Both the position numbers and the translations under genes were made by a program. Source: Marinilabiliaceae bacterium (GTDB taxonomy: Bacteria; Bacteroidota; Bacteroidia; Bacteroidales; Marinilabiliaceae). Taken from it: DNA of 64,000 nucleotides. Positions 1 to 8,509 of this stretch are shown piece after piece (the first letter of the stretch is position 1; every line of letters starts with the position of its first letter). Below the pieces are notes generated by a model. The model worked only from the letters and a program-made list of their open reading frames with translations, did no database searches and was not told the origin of the DNA. The stretch is taken from assembly GCA_009777175.1 (NCBI GenBank), contig WRMI01000004.1, positions 1 through 64,000 of the forward strand, in the 5' to 3' direction.

Positions 1-240
1 TACAACAAAGAGGATTGCGTAGAATAAAAAGGGCGAGGGCAAGCCTCGCCCCTACAATAAACTACGGGATGGTAATTGTGCGACCGCAAGGGTCGCATAT
101 ACAACGATACCCAACATTGTAGGGGCAACCCTTGATAAAATATAACAAAGAGGATTGCTTAGAATAAAAAAGTCGAGGGCAAGCCTCGCCCCTACAATAA
201 ACTACAGGATGGTGATTGTGCGATCGCAAGGGTCGCACAC
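1..240. repeat. Two tandem copies of a ~140-bp intergenic unit with twin hairpins
   Basis: The segment at 1-100 recurs at 141-240 with a few substitutions. Each unit holds two stem-loops with the same five-base loop GCAAG. The first is GGGCGAGG/CCTCGCCC at 31-51 and the second TGCGACC/GGTCGCA at 79-97. The second copy has mismatches in both stems. Stop codons interrupt all frames beyond short stretches, so I see no gene here. Confidence 0.75.
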
Positions 241-274
241 ACAGATCCAGCGAGACCATGAATAGTTTTTAGCC

Positions 275-338
275 CTCACTACTGAAATCTCACTACTAAC
301 TACTTACTACTGACTACCGACTACTGACTACTCACCAC
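275..338. repeat. Heptamer (7-bp period) array just 3' of mltG
   Basis: Read on the minus strand, the sequence directly after the mltG stop codon is a run of degenerate heptamers of the form TAGTNAG (TAGTCAG, TAGTCGG, TAGTAAG, TAGTTAG, TAGTGAG). Similar period-7 arrays follow several other genes in the window. Confidence 0.75.
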
Positions 339-342
339 AGAT

Positions 343-1419
343 TTATCTAAAAATTTTTCTTTTTTGCAATTCGGAATGATATTTAGCGGCGTTTCTGTTG
401 TGCTGTGATGCTGTTTTAGCGAATTCGTGATAGCCCGAAAAATCGGCTTTTGCACACATAAAAAGATATTCGTGTTTTTCAAAATTCAATACTGCATCTA
501 TTCCTTGTATGGATGGCATCCTAATTGGACCGGGTGGTAAACCCTCATATAAGTAGGTATTGTATGGAGATTCTATTAACAAATCTCGGTTTAAAATTCT
601 GTTTATTGAAAAATTTCCTAATACAAATTTAATAGTTGGGTCTGCTTGTAATTTCATTCCTTTATTAAGTCTGTTAATGTAGAGTCCTGCCACTTTTGGT
701 TTCTCGTCGTTTTTAACGGTTTCTTCATCAACAATAGATGCTAAAGTTGATACTTCTAAAGGTGTCAAACCTGCATTTTTTGCTAATTCTAAACGTGTTT
801 CGTTCCAAAAACGGTTATATTCTTGAAACATCCTTGCTATAAACTCTTCAGTGGTTGTGTTCCAATAAATTTGGTAAGTATTTGGAATAAACATGGAAAT
901 AAAATTATATTTAAAGAATTCATATTTATTAAAATTCTCTTCTTCATAAAAACTATCAATAAAATGAATAGAATCAGGCTCTAAACGTTTTGACAACACT
1001 CCTGCAAGTTCTTCGAAAGTTCTGATATTGTTAAAAATAACATTCACAGGAGTTTGTTTCCCACCTCTTAACATATTAACCAAATCGTTGTTACTTGTGT
1101 TGTTTTTCAAAATATATCTACCGCCTTTAACATTAGCGGGGTAATTTTTACGCTCGGCAAGCCAAATAAAATTGTCAATATCAATAATATATCCCGAAAA
1201 CTGTAAAATATCGACCACTTCTGAAAAAGTAGGATTTGATGGAATATATAACTCGGCTTCTTGTAAATCGCCTAAGTTGACATTCGTACCGTAAATAACT
1301 TTCTGATAACGAATTATTAATAATAATATCATCATCGAAAATAACGATAGGATAAAAAATGTAATAATAATTTTTTTTCCAATTTTTGAATTTCTTTTAA
1401 TATTGCTTTTAATGCTCAT
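343..1419 (-). CDS. mltG: Endolytic murein transglycosylase MltG (YceG-like)
   Basis: This inner-membrane lytic transglycosylase cleaves nascent peptidoglycan glycan strands and helps set their length. The 358-residue product has a cytoplasmic N-terminus, one membrane segment at about 17-37 and a periplasmic YceG domain. The family signature is visible at 226-261 (ASIVDEET, then INRLNKGMKLQADPT). E233 aligns with the catalytic glutamate of the E. coli enzyme (E218); the preceding glutamate of the usual EKET motif is aspartate here. The length is normal. It lies 14 bp downstream of the DUF3078 gene on the same strand, so the two are probably co-transcribed. Its stop codon is followed at once by a heptamer repeat array. 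Confidence 0.93.
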   Translation of the reverse strand: MSIKSNIKRNSKIGKKIIITFFILSLFSMMILLLIIRYQKVIYGTNVNLGDLQEAELYIPSNPTFSEVVDILQFSGYIIDIDNFIWLAERKNYPANVKGGRYILKNNTSNNDLVNMLRGGKQTPVNVIFNNIRTFEELAGVLSKRLEPDSIHFIDSFYEEENFNKYEFFKYNFISMFIPNTYQIYWNTTTEEFIARMFQEYNRFWNETRLELAKNAGLTPLEVSTLASIVDEETVKNDEKPKVAGLYINRLNKGMKLQADPTIKFVLGNFSINRILNRDLLIESPYNTYLYEGLPPGPIRMPSIQGIDAVLNFEKHEYLFMCAKADFSGYHEFAKTASQHNRNAAKYHSELQKRKIFR

Positions 1420-1433
1420 AATAAAACTATTAC

Positions 1434-2909
1434 TTATAAAATATATCTAAATGCGAGTCCCATATTTTGTTTTGTTTGAAGTTTATAAAGTTCGTTTTCA
1501 TAATATCTGAAATTTGCTGTAATTCTGACACTAAAATAAACGTTGATTCTCATTTCTAAAATCAAATCCCAATAAGTTTTTATTTTTTTTTCTTTTTCAA
1601 AATAATCGTAGAAAAGGTATGCCGATGAAATAACTTTAAAATCGTTATCAATTTGCCACTGAAAAGTGTTAGTTAGCGATGCACCCACATCAAATTTTGT
1701 ATGTCTATTTTGTTCGATTGAAAAGAGAGTTTTGTCAATTTCGGAACTTAAAACCATTGTAATTTCGCCGGTTACAGGTGAAATAAGTAGAGCAAAATTG
1801 CTGTTTTTTCCTGTTGTATAGTTCATTCCCGCTGCGAGTGTGATATAACCGGGAGACAAAAACGCCGATATAGGTTCTTCTTTAACAAAATCGCCTTCAA
1901 GGTATCCTTTGAAAAATTGAGTATATAACTTAAACAACAGCCCATAGTCCCATTTTTTTGAGGCTTTATAACCATATTGGCTTTTCAATTCAAAAACATC
2001 TTCATTAAATCTTGTTTGATGCATCTCTTTTGATGTCTCATTATCAAAATCATAATCAATTTGTTTATAAGAAAGGAGTCCTACTCTGTGTCTAAGTTCA
2101 TTTTTCCAATTCACATTATCGTAAGAATATTTAGCGGTAAGAGTCAAATCACTTTGGAAAGATTGCGAACTTTCTCCACCTTGTACCCAATTTTTGATAT
2201 ATGTTTGAGCAATAGTCAAATATTCTGAACCGGAACATTTCCATTTAGGTTCTTTAACTTCAATTTTTTTTAATCTGTTAGTAACAATAATGGGTTGTTG
2301 CGCCACTATTTCATCTAACATTGCTTGAATTTTTTCTTGATTTTTGGGCATATCCCGCCGCTTTATTTTAGGTGGGTCAGCAACGTCATTCCAATTATAT
2401 TCAACTAATTGCGGATTGTTTCTACTTAAACTTCTGAGTAACATTTCATAACTATGCTTTCGTGTTTGAAATAACTCCATTGCGTCATCATAAATCTGTG
2501 ATGTGGGTTTCAAAATATTTTCAAAATTTTTATCTTTATTAGAATAAAATTTTTGAGGTTTCAAAGAGGGAAATTTCGGTTCTTTTCTTATTATCATCAT
2601 TGAAACTGGCACAAAATAACTCTTATCAGCCAAGTAATATTCCATGGAATAAGTGTTAAAATTTTCATCTCTTAATATACGTTTTCTCATATCCAATGCA
2701 ATATCTTGAGTGGGCAAAGTTTCGTGCCAAACTTTGGGAATCATAGGGTCAGGGAAAATATTTTGTGGACTTAATGACGGTTGTTGTCCAAAGTTAGTAG
2801 TTGCTAAAAAAGAAAAAAAGAAAAATAATTTTGTTGATTTATTTCGATAAAAACTGTTACGTATGTAGATGTTAAAAAAACTTATTCGGTAGTTGAGCAA
2901 TTTTTTCAT
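1434..2909 (-). CDS. DUF3078 family exported protein
   Basis: The 491-residue product carries a DUF3078-like segment at about 225-290 (W-K-C-S-G near the start, then NWVQGGESS and alternating hydrophobic strands). This family is common in Bacteroidota and predicted to be an outer-membrane or periplasmic beta-rich protein; its function is unknown. The N-terminus has a hydrophobic stretch at about 27-40 ending in FGQQ, a likely export signal, although the preceding 25 residues are unusually long and the true start could be internal. The C-terminal half is rich in alternating aromatic beta strands, as in a barrel. It is the first gene of a probable two-gene unit with mltG. Confidence 0.75.
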   Translation of the reverse strand: MKKLLNYRISFFNIYIRNSFYRNKSTKLFFFFSFLATTNFGQQPSLSPQNIFPDPMIPKVWHETLPTQDIALDMRKRILRDENFNTYSMEYYLADKSYFVPVSMMIIRKEPKFPSLKPQKFYSNKDKNFENILKPTSQIYDDAMELFQTRKHSYEMLLRSLSRNNPQLVEYNWNDVADPPKIKRRDMPKNQEKIQAMLDEIVAQQPIIVTNRLKKIEVKEPKWKCSGSEYLTIAQTYIKNWVQGGESSQSFQSDLTLTAKYSYDNVNWKNELRHRVGLLSYKQIDYDFDNETSKEMHQTRFNEDVFELKSQYGYKASKKWDYGLLFKLYTQFFKGYLEGDFVKEEPISAFLSPGYITLAAGMNYTTGKNSNFALLISPVTGEITMVLSSEIDKTLFSIEQNRHTKFDVGASLTNTFQWQIDNDFKVISSAYLFYDYFEKEKKIKTYWDLILEMRINVYFSVRITANFRYYENELYKLQTKQNMGLAFRYIL

Positions 2910-3015
2910 GATAAAAAAGCATAATTTTTTAACTAAATTGGCAAAAAGTCGGCAAAATCATCCAACAAAAAATGCCAACTTATTTATTTACAAACAGTTA
3001 GCATTTTATTTTTGT

Positions 3016-3089
3016 GGGCGCTAACGGATTCGAACCGCTGACCCTCTGGGTGTAAACCAGATGCTCTGAACCAGCTGAGCTAAGCGCCC
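3016..3089 (-). tRNA. tRNA-Val (anticodon TAC)
   Basis: The minus strand folds as a full cloverleaf. The acceptor stem is GGGCGCT/AGCGCCC, the D stem GCTC/GAGC, the anticodon stem TCTGG/CCAGA with loop TTTACAC, and the T loop TTCGAAT. The anticodon TAC reads GUA and related valine codons. The 3' CCA is not encoded, so it must be added after transcription. No other tRNA is near it. Confidence 0.95.
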
Positions 3090-3289
3090 TTTTTAATTTT
3101 TTTGTCTGAATTTCGTATTTTTCAATTCCAAATCTTCCTCAATCCTTTGAATAGTGTGCATTCTGCAAAACTCAAACCCTTTTTTTGCGGTGCAAATATA
3201 AATGATTTTTTTTATTTCCAAAAAAAATAATAAAAATTTTTAAGATTTTTACTAAAAAAAACAGCACCGCCTGTTGTTTTAGTCTTTAT

Positions 3290-3445
3290 TAATTTGTTTC
3301 TTTTCATATTTACGCTGATTCAAGTGCTCCGCTCTCAAATGGAATGCTAGGTTGCTCCGAACGATGATATTTCAGCACTTTCGGGGGCAGGTCGAATTGC
3401 ACGACTTACTTTTACGCACTATATCGCTTTCAGAAAGCGAAGATT
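3290..3445. other. Unexplained stretch of higher GC without a gene
   Basis: Between the tRNA and the glycosyltransferase remnant lies about 150 bp of visibly higher GC than the surrounding DNA, with no open frame longer than about 40 codons. Its position at the broken end of a glycosyltransferase gene makes a relic of a recombination or mobile-element event plausible, but I recognise no family. Confidence 0.3.
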
Positions 3446-3478
3446 CAGAGAATTGTGTAAACTTTAACGATTTATTTA

Positions 3479-3757
3479 TTAAGAATAGTCAAATTGGCGG
3501 TTTAGGTGGCGCAAAAAAACAATAGGGCGTACACTTTTTACCAACCGAGAAAAGAAACGAAAATCCGCAAATTTTACAGGACGCACATTAGGCCAATCAA
3601 ACATTTTTACTGAATCTTCCAAAAGGCATCGTTCTTTAATGTTTCTGTCGGTTATTACAATTACATTGTGTCCTCTTTGAGATAGTTGGTTACAAAGTGT
3701 TTGAAAATATACAGAAATGGAAGATAAGTTTACGGTATAACAAAAAATATATTTCAT
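3479..3757 (-). pseudogene. Truncated glycosyltransferase (GT4-like), N-terminal piece only
   Basis: The 92 codons match the start of GT-B glycosyltransferases: a short first strand, then a helix with Y-F-Q-T-L, and RGHNVIVITD at about 28-37, followed by a segment ending in KSVRP where the family normally continues with a D-V-I-I-A-H-type strand. Here the frame instead runs into unrelated residues and stops. A complete enzyme would have about 350-400 residues, so the acceptor-side remainder and the whole nucleotide-sugar domain are missing. A frameshift in the T run near 3508-3513 does not restore a long frame. It lies at the 3' end of the sugar-nucleotide cluster and is probably non-functional. 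Confidence 0.7.
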
Positions 3758-3818
3758 TCATCAATTTAATAATATTTGTTGTAGAAAAAATGTTTTGAAG
3801 CACTACTTTTCAACATTT

Positions 3819-4694
3819 TTATATAAAGTCTTCTTTTGCAACCTTATACAGGTATTGTCCATATTCATTTTTTTCTAATTGTTTAGCAAGATAAAGTAGT
3901 TGTTCTTTATCAATAAAACCTTGTAGGTATGCGATTTCTTCGATACATGAAACTTTTAATCCTTGTCTGCTTTCAATTGTAGCGATAAAATTAGCGGCTT
4001 GTAAAAGACTATCGTGAGTTCCTGTATCTAACCATGCTATTCCTCGTCCTAAAACTTTCATATTCAGACGTTTTTCGTCTAAATAAAGTTTGTTTAAATC
4101 TGTAATTTCAAGTTCACCTCTCTTACTTGGTTTTAAATTTTTTGCTTTGTCAATGACATCATTACCATAAAAATAAAGTCCTGTAACGGCAAAATTAGAT
4201 TTAGGTATTTGCGGTTTTTCTTCTAAACTAATAACTTTTCCGTCTTTACCTATTTCAGCGACTCCGTATCTTTGAGGGTCGTTCACGTAATAGCCAAAAA
4301 TGACTGCACCTTCTTTAATTTGAGCGGCATCTCGTAGTTGTTTTCCAAAGTTGTAACCATAAAAAATATTGTCTCCGAGTACAAGGCAAACGGTGTCATT
4401 TCCAATGAATTTTTCACCAATAATAAAAGCTTGTGCTAATCCGTCGGGTGAGGGTTGTTCGGCGTAGGAAATTTTTAATCCCCAATCTGAGCCATCCTCA
4501 AATAATCGTTTATATAATGGCAAATCTAGGGGAGTTGAAATAATGAGAATCTCTCTTATGTGTGCTAACATCAATACCGACAAAGGATAATAAATCATCG
4601 GCTTGTCAAAAACAGGAATAATCTGTTTTGAAATGCTTTTTGTTGCAGGATATAAGCGCGTCCCCGAGCCTCCCGCTAATATAATTCCTTTCAT
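3819..4694 (-). CDS. rfbA: Glucose-1-phosphate thymidylyltransferase (RmlA/RfbA)
   Basis: It makes dTDP-glucose from dTTP and glucose 1-phosphate, the first step toward dTDP-rhamnose and related surface sugars. The 291-residue product has the usual length. It opens with the nucleotide-binding loop GGSGTRL (8-14) and carries the Q-K pocket at SISKQ, the metal-binding VLGDN at 106-110 and the EEKP and [16 protein letters not shown] segments later. The rmlB, rmlC and rmlD partners are not in the window. It lies 19 bp downstream of the decarboxylase gene on the same strand, so it is probably read from the same message. Confidence 0.95.
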   Translation of the reverse strand: MKGIILAGGSGTRLYPATKSISKQIIPVFDKPMIYYPLSVLMLAHIREILIISTPLDLPLYKRLFEDGSDWGLKISYAEQPSPDGLAQAFIIGEKFIGNDTVCLVLGDNIFYGYNFGKQLRDAAQIKEGAVIFGYYVNDPQRYGVAEIGKDGKVISLEEKPQIPKSNFAVTGLYFYGNDVIDKAKNLKPSKRGELEITDLNKLYLDEKRLNMKVLGRGIAWLDTGTHDSLLQAANFIATIESRQGLKVSCIEEIAYLQGFIDKEQLLYLAKQLEKNEYGQYLYKVAKEDFI

Positions 4695-4713
4695 TTATTA
4701 TAAATATCTAATT

Positions 4714-5655
4714 TTAAACATTAATTAACTCTTTTTCAAAATATTCGATGGTTTTTGACAAGCCTTCTCGAAGTTCAATTTTGGGTTGCCAATCTAAAAT
4801 CTTTTTTGCTAAGGAAATATCAGGACATCTTTGTAGAGGGTCGTCTGCGGACAATGGTTTGTAAACAATTTTGGATTTTGTTCCCGTTAAATCAATTACT
4901 TCTTGCGCAAGTTGAAGCATGGAAAACTCGTTTGGATTTCCAATATTAATCGGTCCAACAAAATCATCAGCCGTTTCCATTGTTTTCATCATTGCTGTTA
5001 TTAAATCATCTACATATTGAAAACTGCGGGTTTGTGTACCATCTCCGAAAATTGTAATTGGTTCTCCTTTCAAAGCCTGCACAATAAAGTTAGAAACAAC
5101 TCTTCCATCATTGGGATGCATTTTTGGACCGTAAGTATTAAATATCCTGATAATCTTAATTTTGACGTTATTTTGTTTCTGATAGTTCATAAATAAACTT
5201 TCGGCACAACGTTTTCCTTCGTCGTAACAGGATCTCAGTCCTATTGGATTTGCATTTCCCCAATAATGTTCGGGCTGTGGATGCAAAAGTGGGTCTCCAT
5301 AAACTTCACTTGTTGATGCCTGTAATATTTTGGCTTTTATTCGTTTTGCCAAACCAAGCATGTTTATTGCTCCCATCACAGATGTTTTTATAGTTTTGAT
5401 GGGATTGTACTGATAATGTACAGGGGATGCGGGACAAGCCAAATTGTAAATATAATCAACTTCGATAAAATAAGGGTGAGCTATATCGTGACGAATTAAC
5501 TCAAAATAAGGATTATCAAGCAAATGAACAATATTTTTTTTACTGCCCGTAAAATAATTATCAATACAAATTACTTCGTTTCCATCGTTTAACAATTTTT
5601 CGCAAAGATGCGAACCTATAAAACCCGCTCCGCCGGTGATTAATATTCTTTTCAT
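4714..5655 (-). CDS. UDP-glucuronate decarboxylase (UDP-xylose synthase)
   Basis: This NAD-dependent extended short-chain dehydrogenase converts UDP-glucuronate to UDP-xylose. The 313-residue product starts with the Rossmann motif [10 protein letters not shown] (8-17). It has the family-specific [12 protein letters not shown] at 71-82, the TSEVYGDP segment at 115-122 and the catalytic pair Y144 and K148 in YDEGKR. The pattern [11 protein letters not shown] separates this group from UDP-glucose epimerases. Its substrate would come from the UDP-glucose dehydrogenase encoded directly upstream at 6019-7338. An octamer repeat array fills the gap just before its start codon. Confidence 0.93.
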   Translation of the reverse strand: MKRILITGGAGFIGSHLCEKLLNDGNEVICIDNYFTGSKKNIVHLLDNPYFELIRHDIAHPYFIEVDYIYNLACPASPVHYQYNPIKTIKTSVMGAINMLGLAKRIKAKILQASTSEVYGDPLLHPQPEHYWGNANPIGLRSCYDEGKRCAESLFMNYQKQNNVKIKIIRIFNTYGPKMHPNDGRVVSNFIVQALKGEPITIFGDGTQTRSFQYVDDLITAMMKTMETADDFVGPINIGNPNEFSMLQLAQEVIDLTGTKSKIVYKPLSADDPLQRCPDISLAKKILDWQPKIELREGLSKTIEYFEKELINV

Positions 5656-5670
5656 CTTTAATTCTTTTAC

Positions 5671-5734
5671 TCATTCACTCATTTACTCATTCACTCATTT
5701 ACTCATTTACTCATTCACTCATTTACTCATTCAC
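5671..5734. repeat. Octamer array (TCATTYAC) x 8
   Basis: Eight consecutive 8-bp units alternate between TCATTCAC and TCATTTAC, directly upstream of the UDP-glucuronate decarboxylase start. Shorter stretches of the same words occur near 15072-15095 and 31242-31282. Confidence 0.85.
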
Positions 5735-5747
5735 TTTTTTTAACGCA

Positions 5748-5815
5748 AAGTCGCAAAGTTGAGAACGCAAAGGCGCAATAAAAGTTTTCAGTTTTCAGTT
5801 TTCAGTTTTCAGTTA
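5748..5815. repeat. Dispersed module AACGCAAAG plus (AGTTTTC) heptamer array
   Basis: A module built of the words AACGCAAAG and CGCAAAGTTG occupies about 5750-5778 and recurs near 15100-15136 and 39018-39052. It is followed at 5783-5814 by AGTTTTC repeated about four times, a 7-bp period also seen after the DUF2723 gene at 42820-42844. Confidence 0.75.
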
Positions 5816-5953
5816 TTTTGTGTTCCATTGCGTTCATAATATATTTTCATTTGTTTTTATTTAGCCACTAATTTGTTATTGAATTGATTGAAATTGTTAT
5901 TGAGTTTACCGAAATACACTAATTATCACAAATTTTTCATTTTTACTTTTTTT

Positions 5954-6030
5954 CACTAATCACTAATCACTAACCACTAATCACTAACCACTAATCACTA
6001 ACCACTAACCACTAACCACTAACCTCTAAC
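5954..6030. repeat. Heptamer array overlapping the end of ugd
   Basis: On the minus strand this reads as about ten copies of TTAGTGG/TTAGTGA heptamers. The array begins inside the last codons of the UDP-glucose dehydrogenase gene and supplies its TAG stop at 6019-6021. Confidence 0.85.
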
Positions 6031-7338
6031 CCCTATTCCGAAATAATCAAATCCATATTCTTTGACTTCTGTTGGGTCAAAAATATTTCTACCGTCAAAA
6101 ATCACTTTTGTTTTCATTAATTTTTCCATCACTTTAAAATTAGGCATTCTAAATTCTGACCATTCAGTAGCCAACAACAATGCGTCAGATTCAATCAGAA
6201 CATCATAAGCATCTTTTCCATACTTAATTTTATCGTTAAGAACTTTTTTAGTTTCGTTCATGGCAACAGGGTCGTAGGCATTAACTGTTGCGCCTTTGTT
6301 GAGTAATTCGTTGATAATCACAATAGCAGGTGCTTCTCTGATATCATCTGTATTTGGTTTAAATGCCAATCCCCATATCGCTATTGTTTTGTTTTTTAGG
6401 TCATTATTGAAATATTTAACAATTTTATCAACTATAACTCTCTTTTGGTCGTTGTTAATTTGCTCAACAGATTTAAGCAACCTCAAAGGATAACCTAAAT
6501 CTTCCGCCGTCTTAATAATCGCTTTAACATCTTTAGGAAAACAACTTCCTCCGTAACCAATTCCTGCATAAATAAATTTATTTCCAATTCGGGAATCAGA
6601 GCCAATTCCTTTTCTAACCATATTAATATCCGCGCCAACAATTTCGCACAAATTAGCAATGTCATTGATAAAACTAATTTTGGTAGCGAGCATTGAATTA
6701 GCGGCATATTTAGTAAGTTCTGCGGATGTAATGTCCATAAAATACATCGGATGTCCGTTCAAAACAAAAGGTTTGTATAATTTTCGCATCAATTTTTCGG
6801 CTTTTGGGCTTTCAGTTCCGACAATAATTCTATCGGGTTTCAAAAAATCATCCACTGCGTTCCCTTCTTTTAGGAATTCGGGGTTTGAGGCAACATCAAA
6901 AGGAATATCAACTCCTCTTTTTTCCAATTCGCTCTTTATTGCCGCTTTTACTTTAAGGGATGTTCCAATTGGCACTGTACTCTTAGTAACTACCAAAAGA
7001 TATTCGGTCATATTGATACCAATTTGTCGGGCTACTTCTAAAACATATCTTAAATCGGCGCTTCCGTCTTCGCCTGGCGGCGTACCTACTGCAATAAAAA
7101 TAACTTCTGCCTGTTCTAAACTTTCTTTGAGGTCTGTCGTAAAAGAGAGACGTTTTTTCATGTAATTATTGACCACAATGGTTTCCAATCCGGGCTCATA
7201 AATTGGAATAATACCTTGTTTTAGACGCTCAATTTTTTGTTCGTCAATATCAACACAAACAACAACGGCACCTGTTTCGGCAATACAAGCACCCGTTACC
7301 AAACCGACATAGCCGGTTCCAACTATCGAAATTTTCAT
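6019..7338 (-). CDS. ugd: UDP-glucose 6-dehydrogenase
   Basis: It oxidises UDP-glucose to UDP-glucuronate in two NAD-dependent steps. The 439-residue product has the full family layout. There is a Rossmann fold starting GTGYVGLVTG (7-16), the VGTPPGEDGSAD loop (84-95), a central helix, the catalytic cysteine C266 in GYGGSCFPKD, and the C-terminal UDP-binding domain with AFKPNTDD. It feeds the UDP-xylose synthase gene downstream. The 3' end is odd: the final codons and the TAG stop are part of a heptamer repeat array, so the exact C-terminus has probably been reshaped by repeat growth. Confidence 0.95.
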   Translation of the reverse strand: MKISIVGTGYVGLVTGACIAETGAVVVCVDIDEQKIERLKQGIIPIYEPGLETIVVNNYMKKRLSFTTDLKESLEQAEVIFIAVGTPPGEDGSADLRYVLEVARQIGINMTEYLLVVTKSTVPIGTSLKVKAAIKSELEKRGVDIPFDVASNPEFLKEGNAVDDFLKPDRIIVGTESPKAEKLMRKLYKPFVLNGHPMYFMDITSAELTKYAANSMLATKISFINDIANLCEIVGADINMVRKGIGSDSRIGNKFIYAGIGYGGSCFPKDVKAIIKTAEDLGYPLRLLKSVEQINNDQKRVIVDKIVKYFNNDLKNKTIAIWGLAFKPNTDDIREAPAIVIINELLNKGATVNAYDPVAMNETKKVLNDKIKYGKDAYDVLIESDALLLATEWSEFRMPNFKVMEKLMKTKVIFDGRNIFDPTEVKEYGFDYFGIGVRG

Positions 7339-7354
7339 AAATATTAATTGTAAT

Positions 7355-8350
7355 TTAAGGCAGCAATAACCTGAATCCTAGATCAAAATTTTTATATTCG
7401 GGTTGACCACTGTTTCGGTACAATACGTTAACAAATTGGGTGTCTACCCACCAACTTCCTCCGCGAAATACTTTCTGATTTCCCGTTTGTGGTCCTGTCG
7501 GGTCGGTAGAGTTTTCACTACTATAGTCAGCGTACCAATCGCTGCACCATTCCCAAACATTACCACTCATATCATATATTCCCAGAATGTTCGGCAACTT
7601 GAAACCAACAGGATGAGTTGTTCGGTTACTATTAAAAAGATACCATGCAACATCTTCAATCTCGTCACTTCCGCTGTAGAAGTAGGTACTTGATTGGTTT
7701 CCGCCTCGCGCAGCATATTCCCACTCGGCTTCAGTTGGCAAACGATATCTTTTTCCTGTAATCAAATTCAGCCTTTCGATAAATTCCTGAACATCATTCC
7801 AACTTACACATTCTACGGGCAAATTATCCCCATCAAACCAACTGGGATTATCACCCATAATGGAAACCCATTGCGCTTGTGTTATCGGATATTTCGAAAT
7901 ACTGAAATCACTAAGGGTAACAAAAGGATGTTGATCTTCATTTTCGTTGCATTTTTCGTTAACAATACATCCCATTTTAAAATATCCACCTTCGACAAAT
8001 ACTAAATCGGGTTCGCCGGAGGGACGCACTGTAACAATACAACTTGTTGATTTGCCACCGTCATTAGTTGAAACGACAATGGTTGTTGTCCCGCTTGATA
8101 AAGCGGTTACGAGTCCATTTTGCAATACAGACGCGACACCTTGATTGGAACTCTCCCAAATTATCGACTTATTGGAAGCATCTTTTGGCGAAACAGTTGC
8201 TACTAAGGTTTCAGTAGAACCAATATCTAAAATTAGCGTTTCTATATTTAAGGAAACACTCGACACAGATACATCTTTATTACAGCCGCAAATTATTGAT
8301 ATTGAAATAGCTGCAATAATAATCACATTTATTATCAGTTTTTTATTCAT
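7355..8350 (-). CDS. Lipoprotein with Big2 domain and FGE-sulfatase (SUMF1-like) domain
   Basis: The 331-residue product begins with a lipoprotein signal (lipobox ending in C-G-C-N), followed by a bacterial Ig-like group 2 domain at about 30-110 and a formylglycine-generating-enzyme fold at about 115-331. FGE-fold motifs are clear: GGYFKMG, RLPTEAEWEYAARGG, GNVWEWCSDWY, FRGGSWW and GFRLL. The cysteine pair that true FGE uses near its C-terminus is absent (LYRNSGQPE there), so it probably is not a sulfatase activator; many such proteins bind ligands or act in other ways. I chose the start at 8350 because it gives the signal peptide and because a promoter -7 box (8378-8385) lies inside the longer frame that would begin at 8482. 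Confidence 0.85.
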   Translation of the reverse strand: MNKKLIINVIIIAAISISIICGCNKDVSVSSVSLNIETLILDIGSTETLVATVSPKDASNKSIIWESSNQGVASVLQNGLVTALSSGTTTIVVSTNDGGKSTSCIVTVRPSGEPDLVFVEGGYFKMGCIVNEKCNENEDQHPFVTLSDFSISKYPITQAQWVSIMGDNPSWFDGDNLPVECVSWNDVQEFIERLNLITGKRYRLPTEAEWEYAARGGNQSSTYFYSGSDEIEDVAWYLFNSNRTTHPVGFKLPNILGIYDMSGNVWEWCSDWYADYSSENSTDPTGPQTGNQKVFRGGSWWVDTQFVNVLYRNSGQPEYKNFDLGFRLLLP

Positions 8351-8377
8351 AAAACTTCTTAAAAAATAATTTTTGCG

Positions 8378-8385
8378 CAAAAGTA
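8378..8385 (-). promoter_or_regulatory. Bacteroidota -7 box TACTTTTG
   Basis: This fits TAnnTTTG on the minus strand, 27 bp before the chosen start of the FGE-like lipoprotein gene. I see no convincing -33 box at the usual spacing. Confidence 0.5.
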
Positions 8386-8509
8386 TATAAAATAATTGAA
8401 TTCTATCTATTATTTCCAAAATTTTTTCATTACTTTTGTGTATTTTTAGTGAAGTACACACCAATAAACAGTTATATTTCAATATATTAGAAATAATAGC
8501 AAAAATTAT

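Noticed and set aside
6659..7165. 168-codon open frame on the plus strand opposite ugd
   Set aside because: It is the antisense shadow of a highly conserved gene and has no recognisable protein features.
8351..8482. Longer N-terminus for the FGE-like lipoprotein
   Set aside because: It would place 44 residues before a clear lipoprotein signal peptide and include a -7 box.
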